A DNA stretch of 64,000 nucleotides from IMG/VR virus record IMGVR_UViG_3300023180_007965, positions 20,455-84,454 of that record. One strand, given 5' to 3'. Both the position numbers and the translations under genes were made by a program. The notes under the pieces are model-generated. The model was given only the letters and a program-made list of their open reading frames with translations. It ran no database searches and was not told the origin of the DNA. Of the stretch, positions 33,037-42,100 are shown one piece after another (position 1 is the first letter of the stretch; each line of letters starts with the position of its first letter). This stretch comes from a virus.

Positions 33037-33047
33037 GATATATAGTT
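33037..33047 (+). promoter_or_regulatory. Late-promoter-like motif GATATATAGTT with flanking inverted repeat
   Basis: It ends 26 bases before the ATG at 33074. TATTAG (33032-33037) and CTAATA (33059-33064) form a perfect 6-bp inverted repeat around it, similar to the arrangement at 16943-16973. Confidence 0.5.
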
Positions 33048-33073
33048 TAGTTAACTTTCTAATACAAAAATAA

Positions 33074-34240
33074 ATGAACACATCCGAAAACAAAGATAAC
33101 ATCCAGGAAGAGTTTAACTGGAACATCCCTAACAGAAGAACAATCAACAGAGACATAGAAGTTTTTGACGATTCCAAAGTTTACTGTAGGGAAGACTATG
33201 CACAATCTTTGTACTATCAAATGGCTGAAAGCCTGAAGGGAATAAATTCTTCCAAAGATCTAAGAACTGGGAATTCTTACGAAAGCACAATTACCACTCT
33301 AACTGAAAAATACGCTATTGCACAGACATACGAGGGGCAGTCAATTTATATTGACCTTGTAAAGGAAACAAAGGATGCAGGCAAACTTGGAATCACTGGG
33401 GTTGAGTTTGAGATAGGATCAGAAATACAGACGATTGTCAGAAACGTAAACGGCACTTATTATGGGTCTGTAATCGATTGCTTCATAGAGAATACCAAAC
33501 AGGAATTCTTTGAACAAATTAAGAAAGAATCTCTTGCATATGAAGCTAGAATTGAATCCATTAATAATGGTGGCTATATCGTTGACGTTCAGGGCATTAA
33601 ATGTTTCCTTCCTGGATCTTTAGCAGCTGCTAACAAGATTACAGATTTTGAATCCTATTTAGGCAAGGAAATCTATGTGATGATCGACGGGTACGTACAG
33701 AAGAAAGACATTTTCGTAGTTTCTTATAAGAAGTATCTTAATAAGATTATGGACGAGAAGATACAAGAACTCGATCTTACCAAGAAATATAAAGGACACG
33801 TTACAGGAACCTCGAGCTTTGGTATCTTTGTTGAATGGGAAGACATTTACACTGGACTTATACACAAGACAGAATTTGACAACCAGAAGGTCCAAGGATT
33901 TACCGCTGGCGATGAGATTGAATTCTACGTGAAGGAAGTAAAAGATGACAACAGACTTACATTGACCTTTGGCGAACCAGTAGATAAAACACTTAAGATT
34001 TACGATCTTAAGAAAGACATCGATGAAGGATCAAATCCAATTTCGAATGCAAGGGTAAAGCACAAAAGAAAAAATGGTGCTTTAGTTGAACTTCCTGAAA
34101 TGGGTTTAATGGCTATGATTCCACAAGGAAGACTTAGTAGGGACCATAAAAATCTCAAAAGTGGAGATCAAATACTCGTTTCCGTTTATGAGGTAGATCC
34201 AGTGATGGGTAAAATATTTGTAGAACCACTTAATGAGTAA
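33074..34240 (+). CDS. Ribosomal-protein-S1-like RNA-binding protein (up to four S1 domains)
   Basis: This 388-residue protein is made of repeated S1/OB-fold units. A clear one spans about 238-300: YKGHVTGTSSFGIFVEW, GLIHKTEF, then a GDEIEFYVKEV ending. Others span 155-218 (YEARIESINNGGYIVDVQG, FLPGSLAA), 323-386 (ARVKHKRKNGALVEL, IPQGRLS) and probably 68-135. Their order and the N-terminal polar arm resemble a shortened ribosomal protein S1. S1 binds mRNA at the ribosome, and phages are known to carry some ribosomal-protein genes. It stands among baseplate genes behind its own late-promoter motif. It may steer late mRNA to ribosomes in a host that does not rely on Shine-Dalgarno sequences; that role is inference. 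Confidence 0.8.
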   Translation: MNTSENKDNIQEEFNWNIPNRRTINRDIEVFDDSKVYCREDYAQSLYYQMAESLKGINSSKDLRTGNSYESTITTLTEKYAIAQTYEGQSIYIDLVKETKDAGKLGITGVEFEIGSEIQTIVRNVNGTYYGSVIDCFIENTKQEFFEQIKKESLAYEARIESINNGGYIVDVQGIKCFLPGSLAAANKITDFESYLGKEIYVMIDGYVQKKDIFVVSYKKYLNKIMDEKIQELDLTKKYKGHVTGTSSFGIFVEWEDIYTGLIHKTEFDNQKVQGFTAGDEIEFYVKEVKDDNRLTLTFGEPVDKTLKIYDLKKDIDEGSNPISNARVKHKRKNGALVELPEMGLMAMIPQGRLSRDHKNLKSGDQILVSVYEVDPVMGKIFVEPLNE

Positions 34241-35630
34241 TTACACCCACTTTGATAAAAGACAGGTACTTTCCTCTGCTGTATTAGGATTTGAGTTTGA
34301 ATTCTTTTCTGAAATGGTTAGGGGAAGGATTACCGAGTCTTTGTCAAAATTGTTGGGTAAAAAAGTGATGCTTTCCAATAAGTATCACTCGAAGGATCCA
34401 GTTAGCTCAGAGGTATTTAAGCTAGAGCCAGATTACTCTGGTGGTAGTAAAATGAATGAGTTGGTAACGGGTCCTTTACCATATGCTGAAGCAATTCCCG
34501 TACTTATAAAAGTTCTAAAATGGATTGGCGAGAATGGGTGGACTACAGATAAATGTGCATTCCAATTTTCACTAAGTTTTGACAAGTTTGATAGATCTTT
34601 GAAAAGGATGGAGGAACTTGATAAGCTTAAATTTATACTAGGCATAGACGAGGGACTAATTTACTCAAAGTTTGGTAATAGAAAAAATAACGTTTACGCT
34701 AAGTCTATTAAAAGGGTAATTCCTAGAAATAGATTTTCGATACTAGAAAATGTTTCTTATATAGATCCAAAGCTTTTCAAGATACCTGAGGAGAAGTATT
34801 ACGGTGCTAATTTTAGTAAAATTCCAAAGGGATACGTTGAGATAAGATATCTTGGTGGCAGGGATTACCAGAAGAAAATAGGTGCAATTAGAGAAGTGAT
34901 TGATTATGTCATTCTTTATACTCATGATATTCTTTCCGGTAGGTCTGTTTATGACAAAAATGATCTTGAGAATCTCAAGAAGATGATGAAAGAATATTCT
35001 AAGGTTGTTAGAAGTTTCTCAAATCCCGAAAGCTTCTTTAGCAACTTCCCAGATTTCCATCTTCTTGTAGATCTTAAGGGCTATGAAGAAAATATCAAAA
35101 CCTATTTCCCTTACATAAGGGAAAAGATATTTGATTTGATAGTGGAGGGAAATGTGAGGAGCGGATTCTTCAATTATGATACCACCAATGGTAGATTCCA
35201 ATTGAAGGATGCTAAGGTAAAAAACGCTTCTTATATAGACGATATGGATTTGGTTAATTGTAAAATCAGATCTTCAAAGTTGGATAATTGTAGATTATTC
35301 GGATCCGATATAAGGAATAGTGAAATATACAATTCAGAGATAACTAATTCGAATAGCATCCAAAAGTCTAAAATCAAAGATTGTAGCGCAGACTATGGAA
35401 ATAAACTTATTGAATGCTACGTTGATTGTCCCGAAAAGATGATCGATTGTGAAATTACTGGTGGTGTCCTTAGAAAGGCAGATATCGGTAGAAATGCACA
35501 AGTAAGTAAGGAGACTGAAAAAGCAAAAGACTTTAATGAAATAAGGAAAAGTCGATTTATAACTGATTCCAGACTAAAGAATCTGAACGATCCTATATCT
35601 AGAATAAAGTTTAAAAATCAGAATTACTAA
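34233..35630 (+). CDS. Amidoligase-like protein with C-terminal beta-helix-type repeats
   Basis: This 465-residue protein has GFEFEF (19-24), NELVTGPLPYAEA (75-87), a following helix VLIKVLKWIGENGW, and VEIRYLGGRDY (202-212). These match the pattern of the amidoligase (glutamine-synthetase-like) family, which joins carboxylates to amines. The family's usual His-x-His strand is AFQFSLSF here, so a metal ligand may be missing and activity is uncertain. Residues about 320-420 are short imperfect repeats such as LVNCKIRSSKLDNCRLFGSD and IYNSEITNSN, reading like a right-handed beta-helix of the pentapeptide kind. The start overlaps the S1-like gene by 8 bases. Such a fusion in a baseplate cluster is unusual; modification of a virion protein is one guess. 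Confidence 0.55.
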   Translation: MSNYTHFDKRQVLSSAVLGFEFEFFSEMVRGRITESLSKLLGKKVMLSNKYHSKDPVSSEVFKLEPDYSGGSKMNELVTGPLPYAEAIPVLIKVLKWIGENGWTTDKCAFQFSLSFDKFDRSLKRMEELDKLKFILGIDEGLIYSKFGNRKNNVYAKSIKRVIPRNRFSILENVSYIDPKLFKIPEEKYYGANFSKIPKGYVEIRYLGGRDYQKKIGAIREVIDYVILYTHDILSGRSVYDKNDLENLKKMMKEYSKVVRSFSNPESFFSNFPDFHLLVDLKGYEENIKTYFPYIREKIFDLIVEGNVRSGFFNYDTTNGRFQLKDAKVKNASYIDDMDLVNCKIRSSKLDNCRLFGSDIRNSEIYNSEITNSNSIQKSKIKDCSADYGNKLIECYVDCPEKMIDCEITGGVLRKADIGRNAQVSKETEKAKDFNEIRKSRFITDSRLKNLNDPISRIKFKNQNY

Positions 35631-35631
35631 C

Positions 35632-36408
35632 ATGACCTTAGAAGAACTAGTACAGGAAATTAAGGACGATCTTTCAGCAAGTTGCTCTTTACCCTATAAT
35701 CTTAATGATGATGAAATACACAGAATCATAAGAAGGGCAAAGTTGTATATGTATGACAACTATCAATATGCTGCTGAGGAAAGGGTTTTTATCCTTGCCA
35801 ACAACCTATTCGGTCATGAGGAGTTTAGAAGAACCCGCCAGATAAAACTGCCAGAGAAGATTGTCAGTGTTTATGATGTAAGAGAAGTTAATGGAATGGG
35901 TATTGCAGGAACTCCAGATAGGGATTTTGGTGACTCTAAACTTCTTGGGTCTGAACTTCTGTTATCTCCTTTTACTGGGGATAACCTAGTTTATAGGACA
36001 GTTATGTATTCTTACTTTGATCTTGCACAAGCATATCTACTACCGACATTTGCATTTAAGTTTAATAAAAACAATAAGAAACTTACCATTCTAGGTAGAG
36101 ATCCAAATAGATCTGGATCTGGTGGCGTAGGCACAGGCTATAACCAAAACGGTATGGATGTGGCTGTAAGATGTTTTATTGCTATTGATGATTATGAACT
36201 ATACGACGACGAGTTGTTTGTTAGATACTGCTTAGCTAAGGCAAAGATTTCTCTCTCCAGGGTGTTAAGCGCTTTTGATTATAACCTTCCTGGTGGTGTA
36301 AGAGTAAATACGTCGGAACTTAGATCTGATGGAGAAAGAGAACTTCAAGAGGTCATGGATATGATCAACGGGGAGAACACTCCTTCTTATTTCTTACAGT
36401 GGAACTAA
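35632..36408 (+). CDS. Neck protein, T4 gp13-like
   Basis: This 258-residue protein has an N-terminal helical segment (TLEELVQEIKDDL, then LNDDEIHRIIRRAKLYMYDN) that matches gp13's start, in which a 'D-x-I-x-x-x-I-x-x-A' helix follows a polar turn. The C-terminal end has VRYCLAKAKISLSRVL, then YNLPGGVRVN, a GERELQEVMDMI helix and PSYFLQW. The LPGGV-x-x-N followed by an acidic helix is the hallmark I associate with gp13 of T4-like phages. gp13 helps close the head and joins it to the tail. The gene lies 1 base after the amidoligase-like gene and before gp25. Confidence 0.65.
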   Translation: MTLEELVQEIKDDLSASCSLPYNLNDDEIHRIIRRAKLYMYDNYQYAAEERVFILANNLFGHEEFRRTRQIKLPEKIVSVYDVREVNGMGIAGTPDRDFGDSKLLGSELLLSPFTGDNLVYRTVMYSYFDLAQAYLLPTFAFKFNKNNKKLTILGRDPNRSGSGGVGTGYNQNGMDVAVRCFIAIDDYELYDDELFVRYCLAKAKISLSRVLSAFDYNLPGGVRVNTSELRSDGERELQEVMDMINGENTPSYFLQWN

Positions 36409-36412
36409 TCTT

Positions 36413-36423
36413 GATATATATGG
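36413..36423 (+). promoter_or_regulatory. Late-promoter-like motif GATATATATGG before gp25
   Basis: It ends 16 bases before the ATG at 36440. Between motif and start, GGGGAATT (36422-36429) and AATTTCCC (36432-36439) form a near-perfect hairpin directly against the start codon, which may affect initiation. Confidence 0.48.
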
Positions 36424-36439
36424 GGAATTAAAATTTCCC

Positions 36440-36811
36440 ATGGTAGAGATTTATAACAGAGACCCTTCTGATCCAAATTACAAGGAAAATATTGTTGAGA
36501 TAACTCAACCGGTTGAAATTTGTATAGGTCAACTGAAAATGCTTCTCCTTACTAATAAGGGAGAAGTCCTTGGTGACCCTAAATTCGGACTTAATCTTGA
36601 GGATTTGGTTTTTAGTTTAGAACTATCCGAAAAAACGTTAAGAGATGAAATAGAGAAGGGACTTAGATTCTATGTACCCCTGTTTGCTCAATTGGGTGGA
36701 TATTTTGATTTGAAATTTTACCAGGGTACCGAAAGGGACATCTGTTTGCTTGATTTTTATATACCAAGTTCGGGTGACCAAAGCCCAACAATATCATTGA
36801 AAGTAAGTTAA
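36440..36811 (+). CDS. Baseplate wedge protein gp25-like
   Basis: This 123-residue protein is of the usual size for the gp25/gpW family (lysozyme-like-named, structural role). LTNKGEVLGDPKFGLNLEDL (about 36-55) carries the family's turn in which a GxxxxxPxFG stretch follows a beta-hairpin. The rest alternates helix (SEKTLRDEIEKGLRF) and strands, as in the family. gp25 nucleates sheath contraction at the wedge ring. The gp6-like gene follows 4 bases later, a conserved neighbour pair in contractile tails. Confidence 0.85.
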   Translation: MVEIYNRDPSDPNYKENIVEITQPVEICIGQLKMLLLTNKGEVLGDPKFGLNLEDLVFSLELSEKTLRDEIEKGLRFYVPLFAQLGGYFDLKFYQGTERDICLLDFYIPSSGDQSPTISLKVS

Positions 36812-36815
36812 GAAG

Positions 36816-38585
36816 ATGGCTAACAATATTTTTAGAAAAAATAACATCCTTATCAAAGGGCTTCTTGGGGATTCCTTTGAATTTCTACAAAGGACCTATA
36901 ATCAGACAAGGAACGTCTTTACCGTATCCTCTGCCTGGGGACAGATACTTTTTGTTCTTGAAAACCTTTCCCAACTTATTCTTTACTTCATAGAGGATTC
37001 TATCACTGAACTTAACATGCAAGAGGCAACTAGAAGTTATTCTATAAAAAGTTTGGCCAGAATTGCAGGATATGATCCAGTAAGGGGTATGTCTGCACAA
37101 GGGGAAGCATCTGTAGCCTGGAACTTGAGAGAAGATGATGCAGGCGGCGGCGCTGTCATACTAAGTAACAACCCAAAGATACAAAGTATCCAAAATGGTC
37201 TTCCATATACAATTGTATTGAATTCACCTTCTGTAAAGATACCTTTAACAAGAGGAAAAAAGTACAATTTTAAGATAGTCCAAGGTTCCTTTTCTACCTC
37301 CACGTTTACTGGAACTGGACTTTCATTGCAGAGCTTCAATCTTCCATCTAAAGCTGGTGCATACATTGATCAGTTTTATGTGGATGTATATGTTAACGGT
37401 AACAAATGGGAAAGATATGAATCCTTATATGACATACCATTAAATGGAGAGGGCTACTTAGTAAAGAGTGGAATTGGTGAAGGTATAGACATATATTTTG
37501 GAAATAATAATTTTGGTAAAATACCACAATCTGGGAGTATCATAACTGTAGAGTATTTGCAAACCTCGGGGTTCAGTGGTAATCTACAATCAAGATCTGA
37601 TACAAACCTTACTTATAGATTCCTTGATAGTGGCACGGATCTTTTTGGTAATGACGTAAATCTTAATAACTACCTTACAGTAACGGGATTGCTTGATCCA
37701 AGCTTTGGTGCAGATCCAGAACCCATAGAACTGACAAGATTAGTTGCTCCTAAAACAAGTAGGTCTTATGTTTTTGCTAATTCTGAGAATTATGAGATTT
37801 ATTTGCAAAAGCTAAATATATTCTCACAAATACAGGCTTTCTCAACTTTTGATGATGAATACCTGGATGACGACAATGTTGTTTACATTTTCTTAGTCCC
37901 AGATGTAACTATTTCTCTTACCTCAAACCAAGACTACTTTGATATACCTCAGAGTCAGTTTTTGCTTACACAGTCTCAAAAGCTTTCTTTACTTAATTTG
38001 ATAGAAGATTCTGGTAGAATGATAGCAACTACTGTTGTTAAAATATTAGATTCTGAGATAAAAAGGTTTGTTGGAAATGTGTCTATGTCTATTTTCGAAG
38101 GATATGATCCTGAGATTCTTAAGGATATTATCAGGGAAAGAATATCAGAATACATGCTTAATCTTAAAAGGAGGGATAGGATACCAAAGTCTGATATAAT
38201 TGCTATTATAGAAGGCGTCGAAGGTGTAGATTCAGTTTCTTTCTTCTTTGTAGGTGAGGACAATGAAAGATATCATGAAACTGTGGATAATCTATCGAAC
38301 GCATCTAATGCACAGCTTGAAAGACAAATTGGGATGGATGAGTATGGTGATATAATTATAGGAAGGGGTGAACTTGTTCTTCTTCGAGGTGGATGGTCTG
38401 ATAGATATGGAACTACTTATGAAGAGGGAATTGTTACTGGTAAGCCCTCCGCATTAAATATTTCAATTTCGAGCATTAACCCAAGAAACTTCTTGAATGA
38501 ATTAAATGCTAAAGCCAAAGCAAATCTCGTAAATGCTGATAGAAATTCGCTTAGTAATACGAGATCAATGAGATCAACGCTATGA
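36816..38585 (+). CDS. Baseplate wedge protein gp6/gpJ-like
   Basis: This 589-residue protein follows gp25 directly, as gpJ/gp6 proteins do. The N-terminal helical part (VFTVSSAWGQILFVLENLSQ, then a helix with ELNMQEATRSYSIKSLARIAGYDP) fits the gp6 ring-forming core. Residues about 75-270 are beta-rich. The C-terminal part has DIIRERISEYMLNLKRRDRI, then SDIIAIIEGVEGVDSVSFFF, the typical gpJ ending in which helices precede a V-x-G-V-x-x-V strand. Tail residues after 500 are polar. It probably forms the iris-like ring of the baseplate. It overlaps the next gene by 4 bases (ATGA). Confidence 0.75.
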   Translation: MANNIFRKNNILIKGLLGDSFEFLQRTYNQTRNVFTVSSAWGQILFVLENLSQLILYFIEDSITELNMQEATRSYSIKSLARIAGYDPVRGMSAQGEASVAWNLREDDAGGGAVILSNNPKIQSIQNGLPYTIVLNSPSVKIPLTRGKKYNFKIVQGSFSTSTFTGTGLSLQSFNLPSKAGAYIDQFYVDVYVNGNKWERYESLYDIPLNGEGYLVKSGIGEGIDIYFGNNNFGKIPQSGSIITVEYLQTSGFSGNLQSRSDTNLTYRFLDSGTDLFGNDVNLNNYLTVTGLLDPSFGADPEPIELTRLVAPKTSRSYVFANSENYEIYLQKLNIFSQIQAFSTFDDEYLDDDNVVYIFLVPDVTISLTSNQDYFDIPQSQFLLTQSQKLSLLNLIEDSGRMIATTVVKILDSEIKRFVGNVSMSIFEGYDPEILKDIIRERISEYMLNLKRRDRIPKSDIIAIIEGVEGVDSVSFFFVGEDNERYHETVDNLSNASNAQLERQIGMDEYGDIIIGRGELVLLRGGWSDRYGTTYEEGIVTGKPSALNISISSINPRNFLNELNAKAKANLVNADRNSLSNTRSMRSTL

Positions 38586-39112
38586 GAAACCGTAACTATA
38601 CACCGTACCTACCCCCAGTAGAGACTAGTTATACAGTAAGAGGATTTAAGTTTAGAACTTATACTACTGACTTTGAAACCTCTGATGATCTCTATAAAAG
38701 CATTTCAGATGCTGAAGAAAGAGCATATAATATAGGATGCTCTGGCTATAGAAAAGTTACAACGGATGCTTTAGGTACACAGCTTTATGGACCTTGTTCG
38801 GACCTTAATACATATGTAAATATTACAAAAGATATTAAACCGAAAGCAATGGAAAGGAGATATTATGAATTTGATCCAACCGAAAATATCTATGATGTAA
38901 GGGCTTCGATAAATGATGATGTGAAAGAGGGATTTGATTATAAAAACCAAATTTTTGAAAAAACACTATCTAACGTGCTGTTTAGAGACCCACAAAAGAT
39001 AGCAATCCTGAATAATATGCAAAGGGTAGTTTTTGCACTTATTGAGTCTGTTAAGCAGATAAGGAATTTTTTCAACTACACAGTACCTTTCAATAATAAA
39101 AGAGTATTCTAA
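38582..39112 (+). CDS. Small baseplate-wedge-region protein, function unknown
   Basis: This 176-residue protein starts in the 4-base overlap with the gp6-like gene. It contains YTVRGFKFRTYTTDF and a C-terminal helix (NMQRVVFALIESVKQIRNFF). Four cysteines are absent or scattered, so no metal site is suggested. Genes between gp6-like and gp7/gpI-like proteins are usually wedge components; I infer the same here but recognise no family. Confidence 0.5.
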   Translation: MRNRNYTPYLPPVETSYTVRGFKFRTYTTDFETSDDLYKSISDAEERAYNIGCSGYRKVTTDALGTQLYGPCSDLNTYVNITKDIKPKAMERRYYEFDPTENIYDVRASINDDVKEGFDYKNQIFEKTLSNVLFRDPQKIAILNNMQRVVFALIESVKQIRNFFNYTVPFNNKRVF

Positions 39113-39114
39113 AA

Positions 39115-42100
39115 ATGGCTGATAGGCATTTAAGATTTTATAATAAACAGGGAAATCCTTTAAATTTTGAGTATGTTGGAGCTACAGCTTCAACTCCCTT
39201 AACTTACACTTTCAATTACGAGACCTCTTCTGGAAATACAACACCCGCTGCTGGTAAGGTTTCTTTGATATCTTTATCTAGTAATGTGATCTATTTGAAC
39301 AGTGTTGATCTTAACGGTTTTAACATTAGCCAATGGGCAGAAACAGTAAATACCAAAACCCAGCAGGGCGGAAAAATAAGTTTAAAGCTTAATATACAAC
39401 CTGCTAATGTAATTGTTGCTGCTATATCTTCAGCTTCGGTTGCTTCTGGGATTGTTACACTAAACCTAAGTTCGTTTACTGGACCCTCCGCAATATCGAA
39501 TGGGAATATTGCTTATTGTGAAACCTTGTCGCAGGACCTTCCTGGCGGTTATTTTAAGGGAAGTATATTCTTTGAACCCGTTTCTGCTGGTCTGTACGAG
39601 AATGAGCAGATTTTTGTTTTGCAAGAGTTTAAGGATTCTTCGAGTGGATTAAACTTTATAGGGTTTCCACATACTGGTGCTACGGGAGCTACCGGATCAC
39701 CCTTATGGAGATCGAGATGGGAAAATGATTCCTATGGTGATGTAGATGTTTCTAATGTTATCTTCACGTATAAGATAACTGAGAATGATCCCGAACTTGG
39801 GGGTGATCCTACTATAACAAACTACCAAAATATAGTTTTTCCGGTAGTTCAAAATGCTTCTGATCTCTATTCAAACGGTTATGTTTCTACTCCAGAAGCA
39901 GCAACACCTTCAAGGTCTCTTCAGATAAACATCGCAATTAATGCCCCTGAGCAGGGAGCAGAGGTATACGAGAGAAAGCTTATAGTAGAAGATATTACTT
40001 CAGGATCCCCCTCTAAGGTTGCTGAAATAGAATTCTATGGACAGGTGGTTGGTTCTGACGAAAGACTTGACGTACTTACAAGAAATCTTGGTAGAGCATT
40101 TTTGGCTGAAGATTCAACTATTCTTAGAAATCACGATCCAGATGAACCACTTCCTGATTACATTGAGATAAATGAGAAAAGAAAGGAATTGATGGTAGCT
40201 GGGGAAGAGATCTTCCCCTACATAGGAAGTTATAAGGGATTAATAGGTGCTCTTAAATTCTTTGGTTACCAAGACCTGAGGATAAAGGAATATTGGCTTA
40301 ATTTAAATTACCAAAGAGTAAATCTTACACCTCTCCAGGAAAATAAAATATTCTTAGACAATTACAACAATACCAAGACGCCAAACCAAACGGTTTTGAT
40401 TGCTGACGTCCTTGATAATGAAAATAGTGGTAAGTACAGGCTAGAGCAAACATATGGACCTAACTCGGATGGTGAATATGTACTTGATGTCTCGTCTGAA
40501 AATACACTTGTTCCTTCAAGGACTTATAAGAAGACCTCTTTATTTGGTCTCTATTATGACATCAATACTACTTCCTCCCAAGAGGATCCTTATGGATATC
40601 CTGTCACCCCAGAATCCTTTACCTTTACTCAAGAGGAAGTCCTTGTTAAACTTTTTGCACTTAAGGAAAGACTTAAGCAAAGTTATCTTCCACTCAATGC
40701 CAGGATAATTGATATAACTGGTGAGGGTGTTTATTATAATGTTTATAACACAAAAGCTTGGTCCGATACTTTAGAAAGAGATGAGATTGACTCCGGTAAC
40801 AATATTAATTTTATAACTAATCCAGATTTTGGGTTTATAGAAGATCTTAGAGCATTTGGTATAAGAACTGACGCTAAGTCTATCCAATCCCCTATGAACT
40901 ATAATAATGTGGTTGATATAGATGTGCAAGTTATAGGGCCTTCTGGAGATGCTTTTAGGTTCTCCACAACAAATACATTAAACCCGACACTCTCAATACA
41001 AAGGGGAAGGGAATATAATTTCAATCTTGTTACAAGCGGATTTGATCTTTACTTTACTACTGATGCTTCTTTAGCTCAGGTAGATCCTGTTGGAATTTCA
41101 AATAATGGTTCAACCGGCGGTGTTGTTAGAATAGGTGTTAATCCTAGTGCAACTGGCCCATATTATTACTACTCCTCCGTTAATCCTTCTAAGATGAATG
41201 GAATCGTAACAATTACGGATTCTCCGGTTTCCGATTTTGGTAATGTAGTTAAACCGCTTCATAATAACCAAAGATATACCGCAAGTCAAAATGCAAGCCT
41301 TTTAACTGCTATTTCTAATTTTTACACCAAGAAAATGAATGGTGAGATTAGAAACCTTGGCGATAACATTTCGACATCATTCCCTATTGAAGATTGCGGG
41401 GTTGATATAGGAATGCCTGTGGTGCTTGAATTTATTCCTGACACCTGGGATTGGGATGAAATGGGCATGTCTTGGGACTCTTTAGAACTTCCTTCTTTTA
41501 CTTTGAGTGATAGTAGGTCACTTACTTGGAGAACAATAGATTTCTCAGCTTACAACGAGATAGAATGGGTTATAAACAAGTCCCAAAACCAGGTTGGTTC
41601 TGGTTATAATTTTTCATATAGGGGCTATGCAGTTGATTTTTATAAGTTAGCTCACTTTTTACCATATACCGGCGAGTATGACGTTACCTGTTATCTGTAT
41701 GATGCTTTTAACTTTAAAAATAGGAAAATTGTTAAATCCTCCATCACAGTATCCCCCAGGACAACATTATTGGATGGGTGGACAAGATATAGGGAGAATG
41801 AGAAATATTCTTGGGATTTAACCATTAGAGATTGGGATAGCTATGACTCCATGTGGGAATATCCAGCAGAGGGTAAAACCTATGATGAAACTAAAAAAGA
41901 AATTCCAGAGGCAATATTAGATTTCGCTGTTTATGGTAATAATGCAATAGACGGACAGATATTTAAGGTTGGAAAAAATGTACCTGCTATAGGTGCTTCG
42001 GGGAATATCCGACTAAATCAGAACATACTAAGTGTTTCGAGGATTTATTCTACTTTGATATCTGGTAGTCAATATGGCTTTGCTAATGTGTTTACTACAC

